DNA of 26,275 bases from an uncultured Clostridia bacterium (GTDB lineage: Bacteria > Bacillota > Clostridia > Oscillospirales > Acutalibacteraceae), in the NCBI GenBank assembly GCA_937915775.1, contig CALGGQ010000070.1, forward strand, positions 1-26,275. Direction: 5' to 3'. Under the pieces are notes generated by a model. That model was not told where the DNA came from. It saw only the letters and a program-made list of their open reading frames with translations, and did no database searches. This document shows, in pieces, positions 1 to 7,494 of this stretch (position 1 is its first letter; every line of letters starts with the position of its first letter). The position numbers were made by a program, and so were the translations under genes.

Positions 1-603
1 GCATCACTGAGAAAGGAGCAGTCGCTCACGCAGGCGCAGCTTGCCGAACGGCTCGGTATTACGGACAGAGCTGTTTCGAAATGGGAAAGAGGCAAATCGT
101 TGCCCGACGTGGCGCTGATGCCGCAGCTGTGTGAGATACTGCATATCAACGTGAATGAGCTGTTAAGCGGGGAGAGATTGGGAATGGAAGAATATAACAG
201 AAGATTAGAGGAAAACCTGCTGGAAATGACGCGGGCGAAGGAGGAGAGCGATAAACACCTGCTGAAGCTGGAGTGGGTTATCGGCTTTACGGGCAGCATC
301 AGCTTTTTCGTGCTGATTTTTGTCGCGTCGTTTCTGACGATGCCCGACTGGGTACGGGTGCTGCTCATCGCGCTCGGGATGGTCAGCTTTCTGGTGGCGA
401 TGGTGTTTGGGCTGCAGATTGAGCAGAAGGCGGGCTACTATGAATGCCGCAAATGCGGCTACCGCTACGTACCGTCGTATAGGAGCGTGTTTTTGGCGAT
501 GCACGTCAACCGAACACGGTATATGAAGTGCCCGCAGTGCCATCAGCGCTCGTGGCAGAAAAAGGTGCTTTCCAAAGAAAATGAAAAAATGCTTGACAAA
601 TAA
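1..603 (+). CDS. XRE-family regulator with two membrane segments and C-terminal zinc ribbon (5' truncated)
   Basis: The reading frame is open from base 1, so the true start lies outside the window and 200 residues are visible. The first ~60 residues are the end of a Cro/C1 (XRE) helix-turn-helix: QLAERLGITDRAVSKWERG followed by LPQL-type helices ending in NELLSG. A charged linker follows, then two hydrophobic segments (WVIGFTGSISFFVLIFVASF and WVRVLLIALGMVSFLVAMVF). A zinc-ribbon-like tail carries CRKCGY and CPQC, with ~30 residues between the Cys pairs. This order suggests a membrane-tethered DNA-binding protein whose zinc ribbon faces the cytoplasm; that topology is inference. Similar XRE-2TM-ribbon proteins are common in Clostridia with unknown targets. 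The -35 box of the next operon lies inside its last codons, so there is no room for a terminator before that promoter. Confidence 0.85.
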   Translation, partial: ASLRKEQSLTQAQLAERLGITDRAVSKWERGKSLPDVALMPQLCEILHINVNELLSGERLGMEEYNRRLEENLLEMTRAKEESDKHLLKLEWVIGFTGSISFFVLIFVASFLTMPDWVRVLLIALGMVSFLVAMVFGLQIEQKAGYYECRKCGYRYVPSYRSVFLAMHVNRTRYMKCPQCHQRSWQKKVLSKENEKMLDK

Positions 604-620
604 AAAATATTATATATAAT
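593..620 (+). promoter_or_regulatory. Sigma-A promoter of the rimP-nusA operon
   Basis: A perfect TTGACA (593-598) and a perfect TATAAT (615-620) are separated by 16 bases of A/T-rich DNA. The -35 box overlaps the final codons of the upstream regulator gene. The predicted transcript start is near 627, giving a leader of about 65 nt before rimP. Confidence 0.85.
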
Positions 621-647
621 ATGCATTAGTACGAATATCAACCTATT

Positions 648-675
648 GAAGTGGACCGGCGGTCCGCTTCTTTTG
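648..675 (+). terminator. Leader hairpin with U-tract upstream of rimP (candidate attenuator)
   Basis: Bases 648-656 pair with 662-670 (nine pairs, one of them G-U) around a five-base loop. The stem is followed directly by TTTTGTTG, and the rimP ribosome binding site AAGGAG (680-685) comes next. The hairpin sits between the promoter and the first gene, so it would act as an attenuator and not as the end of an operon. In Bacillus subtilis NusA is reported to autoregulate the same operon through a NusA-dependent terminator in the leader; equivalence here is inference. Confidence 0.65.
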
Positions 676-693
676 TTGTAAGGAGTGATGAAT

Positions 694-1173
694 ATGGCAA
701 AGCCGAACACCGTGCAGCGGGTGGAGGAAATCGTGAAGCCCTATGCCGAGCAGCTCGGGCTGGAGCTTTGGGATGTGACCTTTAAAAAGGAGGGAACGGA
801 CTGGTACCTGCGTATCTTCATTGATAAGGAGGGCGGCGTTTCGATTGACGACTGTGTGGATTTAACGCACGCCGTGTCGCAGCCGCTGGACGATGCGGAC
901 CCGATTCCCCAGAATTATATGCTGGAAATCAGCTCGCCCGGTGTGGAAAGAGAGCTCACGCGCGACGCGCATTTTGCAAAATATATCGGCGCGCCTGTGA
1001 CGCTGCGCACCATTCGCCCCGTGGACGGCGTACGCGATTTCGCCGGAACGCTCGAGGGCTACGAAAACAAGGTGATTACCGTCAGCCTGCCGGACGGCAG
1101 CACGGTATCGTTTGAGAAAAAAGAAGTCAATTACGTCAGACTTGACGATTTTAATATGGAAGATTTTATTTAA
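694..1173 (+). CDS. rimP: Ribosome maturation factor RimP
   Basis: RimP assists assembly of the 30S ribosomal subunit in the cytoplasm. The 159-residue product matches the usual length and carries the family's signature stretches: LGLELWDVTF near residue 25, LRIFIDKEGGVSIDDC, and YMLEISSPGVERELT in the middle, followed by a C-terminal SH3-like half ending in VNYVRLDDF. I chose ATG 694 because AAGGAG (680-685) is spaced eight bases from it; in-frame GTG 685 overlaps that site and ATG 688 is too close. It is the first gene of the long transcription/translation operon, as in Bacillus, and directly precedes nusA with a 33-base gap. Confidence 0.95.
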   Translation: MAKPNTVQRVEEIVKPYAEQLGLELWDVTFKKEGTDWYLRIFIDKEGGVSIDDCVDLTHAVSQPLDDADPIPQNYMLEISSPGVERELTRDAHFAKYIGAPVTLRTIRPVDGVRDFAGTLEGYENKVITVSLPDGSTVSFEKKEVNYVRLDDFNMEDFI

Positions 1174-1206
1174 CTTCAGATAGAAAAGGAAAGGTGATTT
1201 GGAAAA

Positions 1207-2256
1207 ATGAGCAAGGAATTTTTTGAAGCAGTGAAAATGCTGGAGGCAGAAAAAGGCATTCCTGCCGATTATCTTTATGAAAAAATTGCCGGCGCTATCG
1301 TCGTTGCGGCAAAGCACGACTTTAACGGCAAGGATATCGTGCACTGCGATATCGACCCGGAAAAGCAGAAAATCAAGGTCTACGTCACCAAAAACGTCGT
1401 AGAGGAAATTGAGGACCCGGATACTGATTTAACACTCGAACAGGCGCAGGCAATCCGCAAGAGCGCCAAGGTTGGCAAGACGATTGACATTCCGCTGAAA
1501 ACCAAGAACTTCGGCAGAATCGTTGCCCAGACTGCCAAGCACGTTATCCGTCAGGGTATCCGTGAGGCAGAGAGGGGACAGATGCTCTCCGAATTCCAGA
1601 GCAAGAATCAGGAGCTGCTCTCCGCTAAAGTAACGAATATTGACCCCGTGACGGGCAATATCACCCTGCAAATCGGCAAAAACGACGCCGTGCTGCCGAA
1701 GCAGGAGCAGGTACCCGGCGAGGTGTTCGCCGAGGGCGATACCACCAAGATTTTCGTCGTGGACGTCCGCGAGGGCACCAAGGGACCGAAGATTATGATT
1801 TCCCGTACGCACCCCGGTCTGGTGCGCCGTCTGTTTGAAACAGAGGTGCCGGAGATTTTTGACGGCACGATTGAGATTAAATCCGTCTCCCGTGAAGCCG
1901 GCTCCAGAACGAAGATTGCCGTGCTCTCCAAGGATGAGAACGTCGACCCTGTCGGCGCCTGCATCGGTCCGCGCGGTCAGCGTGTTTCCAATATTGTGGA
2001 CGCGCTCGGCGGTGAGAAGATTGATATCGTCAAATATAGCGAGGACCCGGCGGAATTCGTGGCGGCTGCGCTGGCGCCGTCCGATGTCTGCGAGGTGGAA
2101 ATTCTCGATGAGGGCGCCAAATCCTGCCGCGCCACCGTGCCGGACGGACAGCTTTCTCTGGCAATTGGCAATAAGGGACAGAACGTTCGCCTTGCCGCCA
2201 AGCTGACAGGCTGGAAGATTGATATCAAGCCGGAATCGGGCTTCTATGAGGGATAA
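1207..2256 (+). CDS. nusA: Transcription termination/antitermination factor NusA
   Basis: NusA binds RNA polymerase and modulates pausing, termination and antitermination. The 349-residue product has the Firmicute architecture. An N-terminal RNAP-binding domain (about 1-125) is followed by an S1 domain (about 130-200, starting LLSAKVTNIDPVTGNITLQ). Two KH domains follow, with GxxG loops GPRG (254-257) and GNKG (321-324). It lacks the C-terminal acidic repeats of the ~495-residue E. coli protein, which is normal for Gram-positives. A GGAAAGG ribosome binding site (1188-1194) precedes ATG 1207. The hairpin with U-tract upstream of rimP could give NusA a feedback loop on its own operon. Confidence 0.96.
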   Translation: MSKEFFEAVKMLEAEKGIPADYLYEKIAGAIVVAAKHDFNGKDIVHCDIDPEKQKIKVYVTKNVVEEIEDPDTDLTLEQAQAIRKSAKVGKTIDIPLKTKNFGRIVAQTAKHVIRQGIREAERGQMLSEFQSKNQELLSAKVTNIDPVTGNITLQIGKNDAVLPKQEQVPGEVFAEGDTTKIFVVDVREGTKGPKIMISRTHPGLVRRLFETEVPEIFDGTIEIKSVSREAGSRTKIAVLSKDENVDPVGACIGPRGQRVSNIVDALGGEKIDIVKYSEDPAEFVAAALAPSDVCEVEILDEGAKSCRATVPDGQLSLAIGNKGQNVRLAAKLTGWKIDIKPESGFYEG

Positions 2257-2258
2257 GC

Positions 2259-2528
2259 ATGAAAACGAAGAAAGTGCCGCTCAGGATGTGTACCGGCTGC
2301 GGCGAAATGTATGATAAGAGAACACTGGTCCGTGTGGTCAAATCTCCGGAGGGGGAAATCAGTCTGGATTTAACGGGCAAGAAGCCCGGGCGCGGTGCGT
2401 ACGTCTGCAAAAAGGCGGAATGCCTGAAGCTGGCGAGAAAGAAGAAAGCCTTTGAACGCGCCTTCTCCGTGAAGATTGACGATGCGGTTTACGACACAAT
2501 GGAAGAGGAAATTAAGCGTGCAGAATAA
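2259..2528 (+). CDS. ylxR: YlxR family RNA-binding protein (RnpM-like)
   Basis: This 89-residue basic protein has the DUF448/YlxR signature: RMCTGCGEM near residue 10, then LVRVVKSPEGEISLD and the GRGAYVCKKAEC motif in the middle, with a Lys/Arg-rich tail. YlxR proteins are small RNA-binding proteins; the B. subtilis member has been linked to RNase P modulation and named RnpM. It begins two bases after the nusA stop and its end overlaps the next gene by 11 bases, so translation of the three is probably coupled. Gene order nusA-ylxR-L7Ae-infB is standard for Firmicutes. Confidence 0.93.
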   Translation: MKTKKVPLRMCTGCGEMYDKRTLVRVVKSPEGEISLDLTGKKPGRGAYVCKKAECLKLARKKKAFERAFSVKIDDAVYDTMEEEIKRAE

Positions 2529-2850
2529 AAACTATCTCTCCCTGCTCGGGCTCGCCCGCAGGGCAGGCAAGCTGTCAATGGGGCACGATACGGTGCTGGA
2601 AAGCATCCGAAAAAGAAAAGCGAAGCTGCTGCTCTTTTCAAGCGATATTGCCGAGCGCCTTGTTGACGAAATGACAAAGGCGACCGAGCGCTTCTGCCCG
2701 GCGCTGCCGTGCTGCCGGCTGACGGAAACGATGGAGGAGCTTCATCTTGCCCTCGGCTACAGGGCGGGCGTGCTTGCCGTGAACGATAGCCATTTTGCCG
2801 ACCGATTGATTGAATTGATAAACCAGGAGGAAAACGTGTATGGTGATTAA
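2518..2850 (+). CDS. rplGA: L7Ae-like ribosomal protein family (YlxQ type)
   Basis: The 110-residue product belongs to the L7Ae/L30e/S12e/Gadd45 RNA-binding fold. It contains LLGLARRAGKLSMGHD near the N-terminus, a KLLLFSSDIAER strand-helix, and the C-terminal YRAGVLAVND element typical of YlxQ. I chose GTG 2518, which gives MQNKNYLSLLGLARRAG. GGAAGAGG (2501-2508) sits at proper spacing, and the longer upstream extension in this frame reads into ylxR with no family match. It overlaps ylxR by 11 bases, and infB starts inside its last codons, so coupling is likely in both directions. YlxQ homologues bind kink-turn RNAs; the target here cannot be read from sequence. Confidence 0.9.
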   Translation: MQNKNYLSLLGLARRAGKLSMGHDTVLESIRKRKAKLLLFSSDIAERLVDEMTKATERFCPALPCCRLTETMEELHLALGYRAGVLAVNDSHFADRLIELINQEENVYGD

Positions 2851-5203
2851 AACGAAGGTTTCCGACCTTGCAAAAGATTTCGGAAAACAGAATAAGGCAA
2901 TTATTGAATTGCTTTCAAAATACTGCGAAGGTCCTGCAAAAAAAGCGAATACCGTGCTGACGGAGGAGGAGCTCAACGTCTTCTTTGATGCCTTCACGCG
3001 TGAGAACAGCGTCGCCTCCTTTGACGCCTATTTTGCCACGCGCAAGCCCGCCGAGCAAAAGAAAGAGGAAAAAGTCCCTGCCAAAAAAGCGGCGAAGCCG
3101 AAGGATGATGCCAAGAGCAAGAAGCATCAGAGCCAGGCGGCGATTCTGCAGATGGCGGAGCAGGCGGCAAAGCGCGCCGAGGAAAAGGCGAAGAAAAAGG
3201 CAACCCAGGCGCCGCAGGCAAGAACCAAGGGCGAGGCGCGCCGTATTGATACGAGAGCGAACACCGTCGACCTTGAAAAATATAACCAGAAGTACGAGGA
3301 TATTGCGCCTGCCAGCAGTTATAATGACAACCAGAACAAGCAGAAGCTGAGCCAGAAATCCAAGCAGTACCGAAAGAAGAAGCCCGTTTCTAAGAAAAGG
3401 GAGACTGAGGCACAGCGCCTGGCGCGTATTGCCGAGCAGCGTAAAAAGCAGCAGATTAAGATTTCCGTTCCCGAGGAAATCACCGTCGGCGAGCTTGCCT
3501 CGCTGCTGCGTATGACGGCAACCGAGGTTATCAAGGAGCTGATGAAGCTCGGTATGATGGTGACCGTCAATGAGGTCATCGACTACGAAACGGCGGAAAT
3601 CGTCGGTACAGAGCTCGGTGCCAAGGTAGAGAAAGAGGTTGTTGTCTCCATTGAGGAGCGTATTATCGAGGAAGAGGACGAAAACGACGAGAACGCCGTA
3701 ACCCGCTGCCCCGTTGTCTGCGTGATGGGCCACGTTGACCACGGTAAGACCTCGATTCTGGACGCTATCAGAAACACGTCTGTCACAGCAACCGAGGCGG
3801 GCGGCATCACCCAGGCAATCGGTGCGTATCAGGTGGAAACCGAGGACGGCTCCCTGATTACGTTCCTGGATACCCCCGGCCACGCAGCATTTACCGCGAT
3901 GCGTGCCAGAGGTGCGATGGCAACCGATATTGCCGTGCTGGTCGTCGCAGCTGACGACGGTATTATGCCGCAGACGATTGAGGCGATTAATCACGCCAAG
4001 GCTGCCGGTGTTGAAATTATTGTTGCAATTAACAAGATGGATAAAGAGGGTGCCAACCCCGACCGCGTCATGCAGCAGCTGACCGAGCACGAGCTTGTTC
4101 CCGAGGAGTGGGGCGGCGATGTCATCTGCGTGCCTGTTTCCGCCAAGACGAAGATGGGCATTGATAAGCTGCTGGATACGATTAATCTGGTCGCTGAAAT
4201 GAGCGAGCTCAAGGCGAACCCGAACCGCTCCGCCAAGGGTGTTGTCATCGAAGCCAAGCTCGATAAGGGCAGAGGACCGATTGCAACGCTGCTGGTACAA
4301 AACGGTACGTTAAAGGCGGGCGATGTCATTATCGCCGGCACCGCCGTCGGCAGAGTCAGAGCGATGACCGATTACCGCGGCAGAAAGCTCAATGAAGCCG
4401 GTCCGTCCGTTCCCGTTGAAATCATGGGTCTGGATTCCGCCCCGATGAGCGGCGATTTGTTCAACGCCGTATCGGATGAAAAGTTGGCCCGTCAGCTCGT
4501 GGAGCAGCGTAAGGAGCAGGCAAAGGAAGAGGAATTCAAGGCATTCCAGAAGGTCACGCTCGACACCCTGTTTGATACGATTCAGGAGGGCGAGATGAAG
4601 GAGCTGAACATCATCGTCAAAGCGGATGTTCAGGGCTCCGTGGAGGCTGTCAAGCAGTCGCTGCTGAAGATTGAAAACGACGAGGTGCGCGTCAAGATTA
4701 TTCACGGCGGCGTCGGCATTATCAACGAGAGCGACGTGATGCTTGCCAATGCTTCCAACGCGATTATCGTCGGCTTTAACATCCCCGCCGACCCGATTGC
4801 CACCGAAATCGCCAAACGCGACGGCATTGAAATCAAGTTGTACGATATTATTTACGACGCTATCGAGGATATTGAAAACGCGATGCGCGGCATGCGTGCG
4901 CCGAAGTACCGCGATGTTGACACCGGTACCGCAGAGGTACGCGAGGTTTACAAGATTTCCACTGTCGGCACGATTGCCGGCTCCATCGTCACCTCCGGTA
5001 CGATTAAGCGAAACGGAAAAATGCGCGTGCTGCGTGACGGCAAGCTCATCGGCGATGTGGAGATTGCCAACCTCAAGCGTTTCAAGGACGACGCCAAGGA
5101 GGTTTCCTCCGGTTATGAGTGCGGTATCTCGCTGAAGGATTTCGACGATATCCGCCAGGGCGATGTCTTTGAATGCTACATTGTTGAGGAATACAGAGAT
5201 TAA
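2840..5203 (+). CDS. infB: Translation initiation factor IF-2
   Basis: IF-2 is the GTPase that places initiator tRNA on the 30S subunit and promotes subunit joining. The 787-residue product starts with an IF2_N-like module (VSDLAKDFGKQNKAIIELL). A Lys/Ala/Glu-rich linker follows (about 70-200), then a second IF2_N element (EEITVGELASLLRMTATEVI). The G domain follows: GHVDHGKT (about 297), GGITQ, DTPGH (344), NKMD (398) and SAK (434). Domains II to IV then run to the end. ATG 2840 has AGGAGG (2825-2830) nine bases upstream and overlaps the preceding gene by 11 bases. All G motifs are intact and the length is normal. The 87-base gap to rbfA contains a repeat element. Confidence 0.97.
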   Translation: MVIKTKVSDLAKDFGKQNKAIIELLSKYCEGPAKKANTVLTEEELNVFFDAFTRENSVASFDAYFATRKPAEQKKEEKVPAKKAAKPKDDAKSKKHQSQAAILQMAEQAAKRAEEKAKKKATQAPQARTKGEARRIDTRANTVDLEKYNQKYEDIAPASSYNDNQNKQKLSQKSKQYRKKKPVSKKRETEAQRLARIAEQRKKQQIKISVPEEITVGELASLLRMTATEVIKELMKLGMMVTVNEVIDYETAEIVGTELGAKVEKEVVVSIEERIIEEEDENDENAVTRCPVVCVMGHVDHGKTSILDAIRNTSVTATEAGGITQAIGAYQVETEDGSLITFLDTPGHAAFTAMRARGAMATDIAVLVVAADDGIMPQTIEAINHAKAAGVEIIVAINKMDKEGANPDRVMQQLTEHELVPEEWGGDVICVPVSAKTKMGIDKLLDTINLVAEMSELKANPNRSAKGVVIEAKLDKGRGPIATLLVQNGTLKAGDVIIAGTAVGRVRAMTDYRGRKLNEAGPSVPVEIMGLDSAPMSGDLFNAVSDEKLARQLVEQRKEQAKEEEFKAFQKVTLDTLFDTIQEGEMKELNIIVKADVQGSVEAVKQSLLKIENDEVRVKIIHGGVGIINESDVMLANASNAIIVGFNIPADPIATEIAKRDGIEIKLYDIIYDAIEDIENAMRGMRAPKYRDVDTGTAEVREVYKISTVGTIAGSIVTSGTIKRNGKMRVLRDGKLIGDVEIANLKRFKDDAKEVSSGYECGISLKDFDDIRQGDVFECYIVEEYRD

Positions 5204-5260
5204 TGCGGAATTCGGAATGCGGAATGCGGAATTACGTAGGGGCGGATACCATCCGCCCGC
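5204..5260. repeat. Intergenic GCGGAAT repeat with GGGCGGAT/ATCCGCCC hairpin
   Basis: Directly after the infB stop come near-tandem copies of TGCGGAAT/TCGGAA (5204-5233), then a perfect eight-base hairpin, GGGCGGAT (5240-5247) and ATCCGCCC (5251-5258), around the three-base loop ACC. No T-run follows, so it is not a standard terminator. From memory, similar elements are scattered between genes in Oscillospiraceae genomes; copy number cannot be tested within this window, where this is the only copy. Confidence 0.65.
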
Positions 5261-5290
5261 CAATCATGTAATAGATTTAAGGAAGATGAA

Positions 5291-5659
5291 ATGGCAGGTT
5301 ACAGAATAGACAGAATCACCGAGGACATCAAGCGCGAGCTGATTCACATTCTGCGTGAGGTGAAGGACCCGCGCGTCAGCGAGATGCTGACGGTTGTCAA
5401 GGTGGAGGTCAGCAATGATTTGAGCTACTGTAAGGTATATGTCAGCGCAGTGGACGGTCTGGAGGCGGCAAAGGAGTCGGTCAAGGGGCTGAAAAGCGCC
5501 GGCGGCTTTATCCGAAAGCGCCTCGGCGCGTCGCTGCATCTGCGCAAGGTGCCGGAGCTGAAATTCATTGCAGACGATTCGATTGAAAAGGGCTTCGAGC
5601 TGTTTGACAAGCTGAAGAGCCTTCATATTCCGGAGGAAACCGAGGATGACGAAGATTAA
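5291..5659 (+). CDS. rbfA: Ribosome-binding factor A
   Basis: RbfA binds the 30S subunit and helps mature the 16S rRNA 5' end. The 122-residue product has the expected length and family pattern: RIDRITEDIKRELIHIL at the N-terminus, VKDPRVSEMLTVVKVEVSNDL, AGGFIRKRLGASLHLRKVPEL and FIADDSIEKG, with an acidic tail. AAGGAAG (5279-5285) precedes ATG 5291. The next gene begins inside its last codons (14-base overlap). The stretch before it carries a hairpin repeat, which could set the ratio of RbfA to IF-2 in the shared transcript; that is inference. Confidence 0.95.
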   Translation: MAGYRIDRITEDIKRELIHILREVKDPRVSEMLTVVKVEVSNDLSYCKVYVSAVDGLEAAKESVKGLKSAGGFIRKRLGASLHLRKVPELKFIADDSIEKGFELFDKLKSLHIPEETEDDED

Positions 5660-6596
5660 TGTAGAAAAATGCGCCGGTCTGCTGAAGGAAAAGGATAACA
5701 TCCTCATTCTGACGCATGCCCATCCCGACGGCGATACGCTCGGTTGCGGCTTTGCGCTGTGCCGTGCGCTGCTGCAGCTGGGCAAAAAGGCACGGGTGAT
5801 TTGCGGGGATGAGATTCCCGCGAAATACGCATACCTGTACCGCGATATCACGATGCCCGATTTTGAGGCGGAGTATATTGTCGCGGTGGATGTGGCGACG
5901 GAAAATCTGCTCGGCAGCCTGGCGGACACCTACGGCGGCAAAATCGACCTTTGCATCGACCATCATGGCAGCAACACCGCTTATGCCGAGTATCTGCTGC
6001 TGAATGCGGACGCGGCGGCTGCGGCGGAAACTGTGTTCAAGGTCATCAAGGCAATGCGCGTCAAAATTGATAAGGGCATTGCGGACTGCCTGTATACGGG
6101 GCTGACGACCGATACCGGCTGCTTCCGTTATGCAAGCACGACCTCGAATACCTACCGTGCGGCGGCGGAGCTGATTGACCTCGGCGCCGATAACGGCATT
6201 ATCAACCGCGTGATGTTTGAGACGAAAACCAAGACTTACGCGGCATTGGAGCGCCTTGCCATCGAGGGAATGCGCTTTTATGAAAACGAGCGCGTCTGCG
6301 TGATTACCGTCACGCAGGAGATGTACCGCGTCACCGGCTCCGGCGAGGAGGAAACAGAGGCGATAGCGCCGCTCACCCGCCAGACGGAGGGCGTGGAAAT
6401 CGGGCTTACCATACGCGAAAAGGCGGACGGCAAGTGCAAGTGCTCCATCAGAACGTATGAGAGCGTGGATGCTTCGGCGCTCGCTGCCTGCTTCGGCGGC
6501 GGCGGTCACAAGCAGGCGGCTGCCTGTAAGTTTGACTGCGGCGTAGCGGAGGCAAAGAAGCTGCTGCTGGCAAAATGCCGCGATTTTCTCAGCTGA
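5646..6596 (+). CDS. nrnA: DHH/DHHA1 phosphoesterase, NrnA-like oligoribonuclease / pAp phosphatase
   Basis: NrnA-type enzymes are Mn-dependent and degrade very short RNA; many also dephosphorylate pAp. The 316-residue product has the DHH motifs HAHPDGD (24-30, metal ligands), VDVA, the signature DHHGSN (105-110) and a mid-domain DTGCFRYASTTS. A C-terminal DHHA1 domain ends in FGGGGHKQAAA (about 283-293). All the metal-binding residues I would expect are present. It overlaps rbfA by 14 bases, with GGAGG (5632-5636) as ribosome binding site. Position between rbfA and truB is common in Clostridia and links nano-RNA recycling to ribosome maturation genes. Exact substrate (nanoRNA, pAp or c-di-nucleotide products) is not decided by the sequence. 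Confidence 0.9.
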   Translation: MTKINVEKCAGLLKEKDNILILTHAHPDGDTLGCGFALCRALLQLGKKARVICGDEIPAKYAYLYRDITMPDFEAEYIVAVDVATENLLGSLADTYGGKIDLCIDHHGSNTAYAEYLLLNADAAAAAETVFKVIKAMRVKIDKGIADCLYTGLTTDTGCFRYASTTSNTYRAAAELIDLGADNGIINRVMFETKTKTYAALERLAIEGMRFYENERVCVITVTQEMYRVTGSGEEETEAIAPLTRQTEGVEIGLTIREKADGKCKCSIRTYESVDASALAACFGGGGHKQAAACKFDCGVAEAKKLLLAKCRDFLS

Positions 6597-6597
6597 T

Positions 6598-7491
6598 ATG
6601 ACGGGGATTATCTGCATCAATAAGCCCGAGGGCATTACCTCCTTCGGCACGGTGGCAAAGGTTAGGGGCATTCTGCGCGAAAAGAAGGCAGGTCATACGG
6701 GTACGCTGGACCCGATGGCAACGGGTGTTCTGCCGGTGATGCTCGGCAGCGCCACGCGCTTTCTCGACTTTCTGCCGGACAGCGATAAGGGCTACCGCGC
6801 CTCCTTTGTGCTCGGCAAAACGACGGACACGCTGGATATTACCGGCACGGTGACGGGGGAGTATCCCGTAAACGTTACCCGTGCGGACGTGGAGCAGGCG
6901 CTTGCGCCGTTTCGCGGCACGTTTTGGCAGCTGCCGCCGATGTACAGCGCAAAAAGCAAGGACGGCGTGCGCCTTTATGAGTTGGCAAGGCAGGGTGTTG
7001 CCGTGGAACGGGAGCCGTGCGAGGTCACCGTTCACCGGCTGGAGCTGATTGGTGAAGCGAACGGGGAATACACCCTTGATGTGCTGTGCTCCAAAGGCAC
7101 CTATATCCGCTCGCTGATTGACGATATCGGCTCTGCGCTTGGCTGCGGCGCCGTCATGACGGCTCTGTGCCGCACGCAGGCAATGGGCTTTACGCTCGCA
7201 AATTGCGTAACGCTCGATGAGCTGCAGCAGAAAAAGGACAGCGGCGCCGGCTTTGACGGCTGCGTGATACCGCTGACGGAAATACTGAAGGAATACGACA
7301 CCGTGACAGTCACAGAGGCGCAGGCAAAGCGCTTCCAAAACGGCGGTGCGCTGGATATCCTCCGGCTTCGCAGGAAACCGCAGCAGGGGGCGCTCTGTAC
7401 GGTTTATGCACCCGACGGTGCGTTTTTGGGACTTGGCAGAAATGACGGCGCCGCCTTGCAGGCAGTGCGCGTGCTGCCGCATCAGGGATAA
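6598..7491 (+). CDS. truB: tRNA pseudouridine(55) synthase TruB
   Basis: TruB converts U55 of the tRNA T-loop to pseudouridine. The 297-residue product opens with GIICINKPEGITSF and carries the catalytic motif GHTGTLDPMATGVLPV, with the nucleophilic Asp at residue 38. It continues with YRASFVLGKTTDTLD, the conserved PPMYSAKSKDGVRLYELAR and SKGTYIRSLIDDIG, and ends in a PUA-like C-terminal segment. ATG 6598 follows the nrnA stop by one base. I see no good ribosome binding site, so initiation probably depends on coupling to nrnA translation. Length is normal and all core motifs are intact. Confidence 0.96.
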   Translation: MTGIICINKPEGITSFGTVAKVRGILREKKAGHTGTLDPMATGVLPVMLGSATRFLDFLPDSDKGYRASFVLGKTTDTLDITGTVTGEYPVNVTRADVEQALAPFRGTFWQLPPMYSAKSKDGVRLYELARQGVAVEREPCEVTVHRLELIGEANGEYTLDVLCSKGTYIRSLIDDIGSALGCGAVMTALCRTQAMGFTLANCVTLDELQQKKDSGAGFDGCVIPLTEILKEYDTVTVTEAQAKRFQNGGALDILRLRRKPQQGALCTVYAPDGAFLGLGRNDGAALQAVRVLPHQG

Positions 7492-7494
7492 GAT

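Noticed and set aside
2915..5263. Long minus-strand open frames antisense to infB (2915-4300 and 4310-5263)
   Set aside because: They mirror the codon bias of infB, have no ribosome binding sites or recognisable domains, and the sense strand encodes a complete IF-2.
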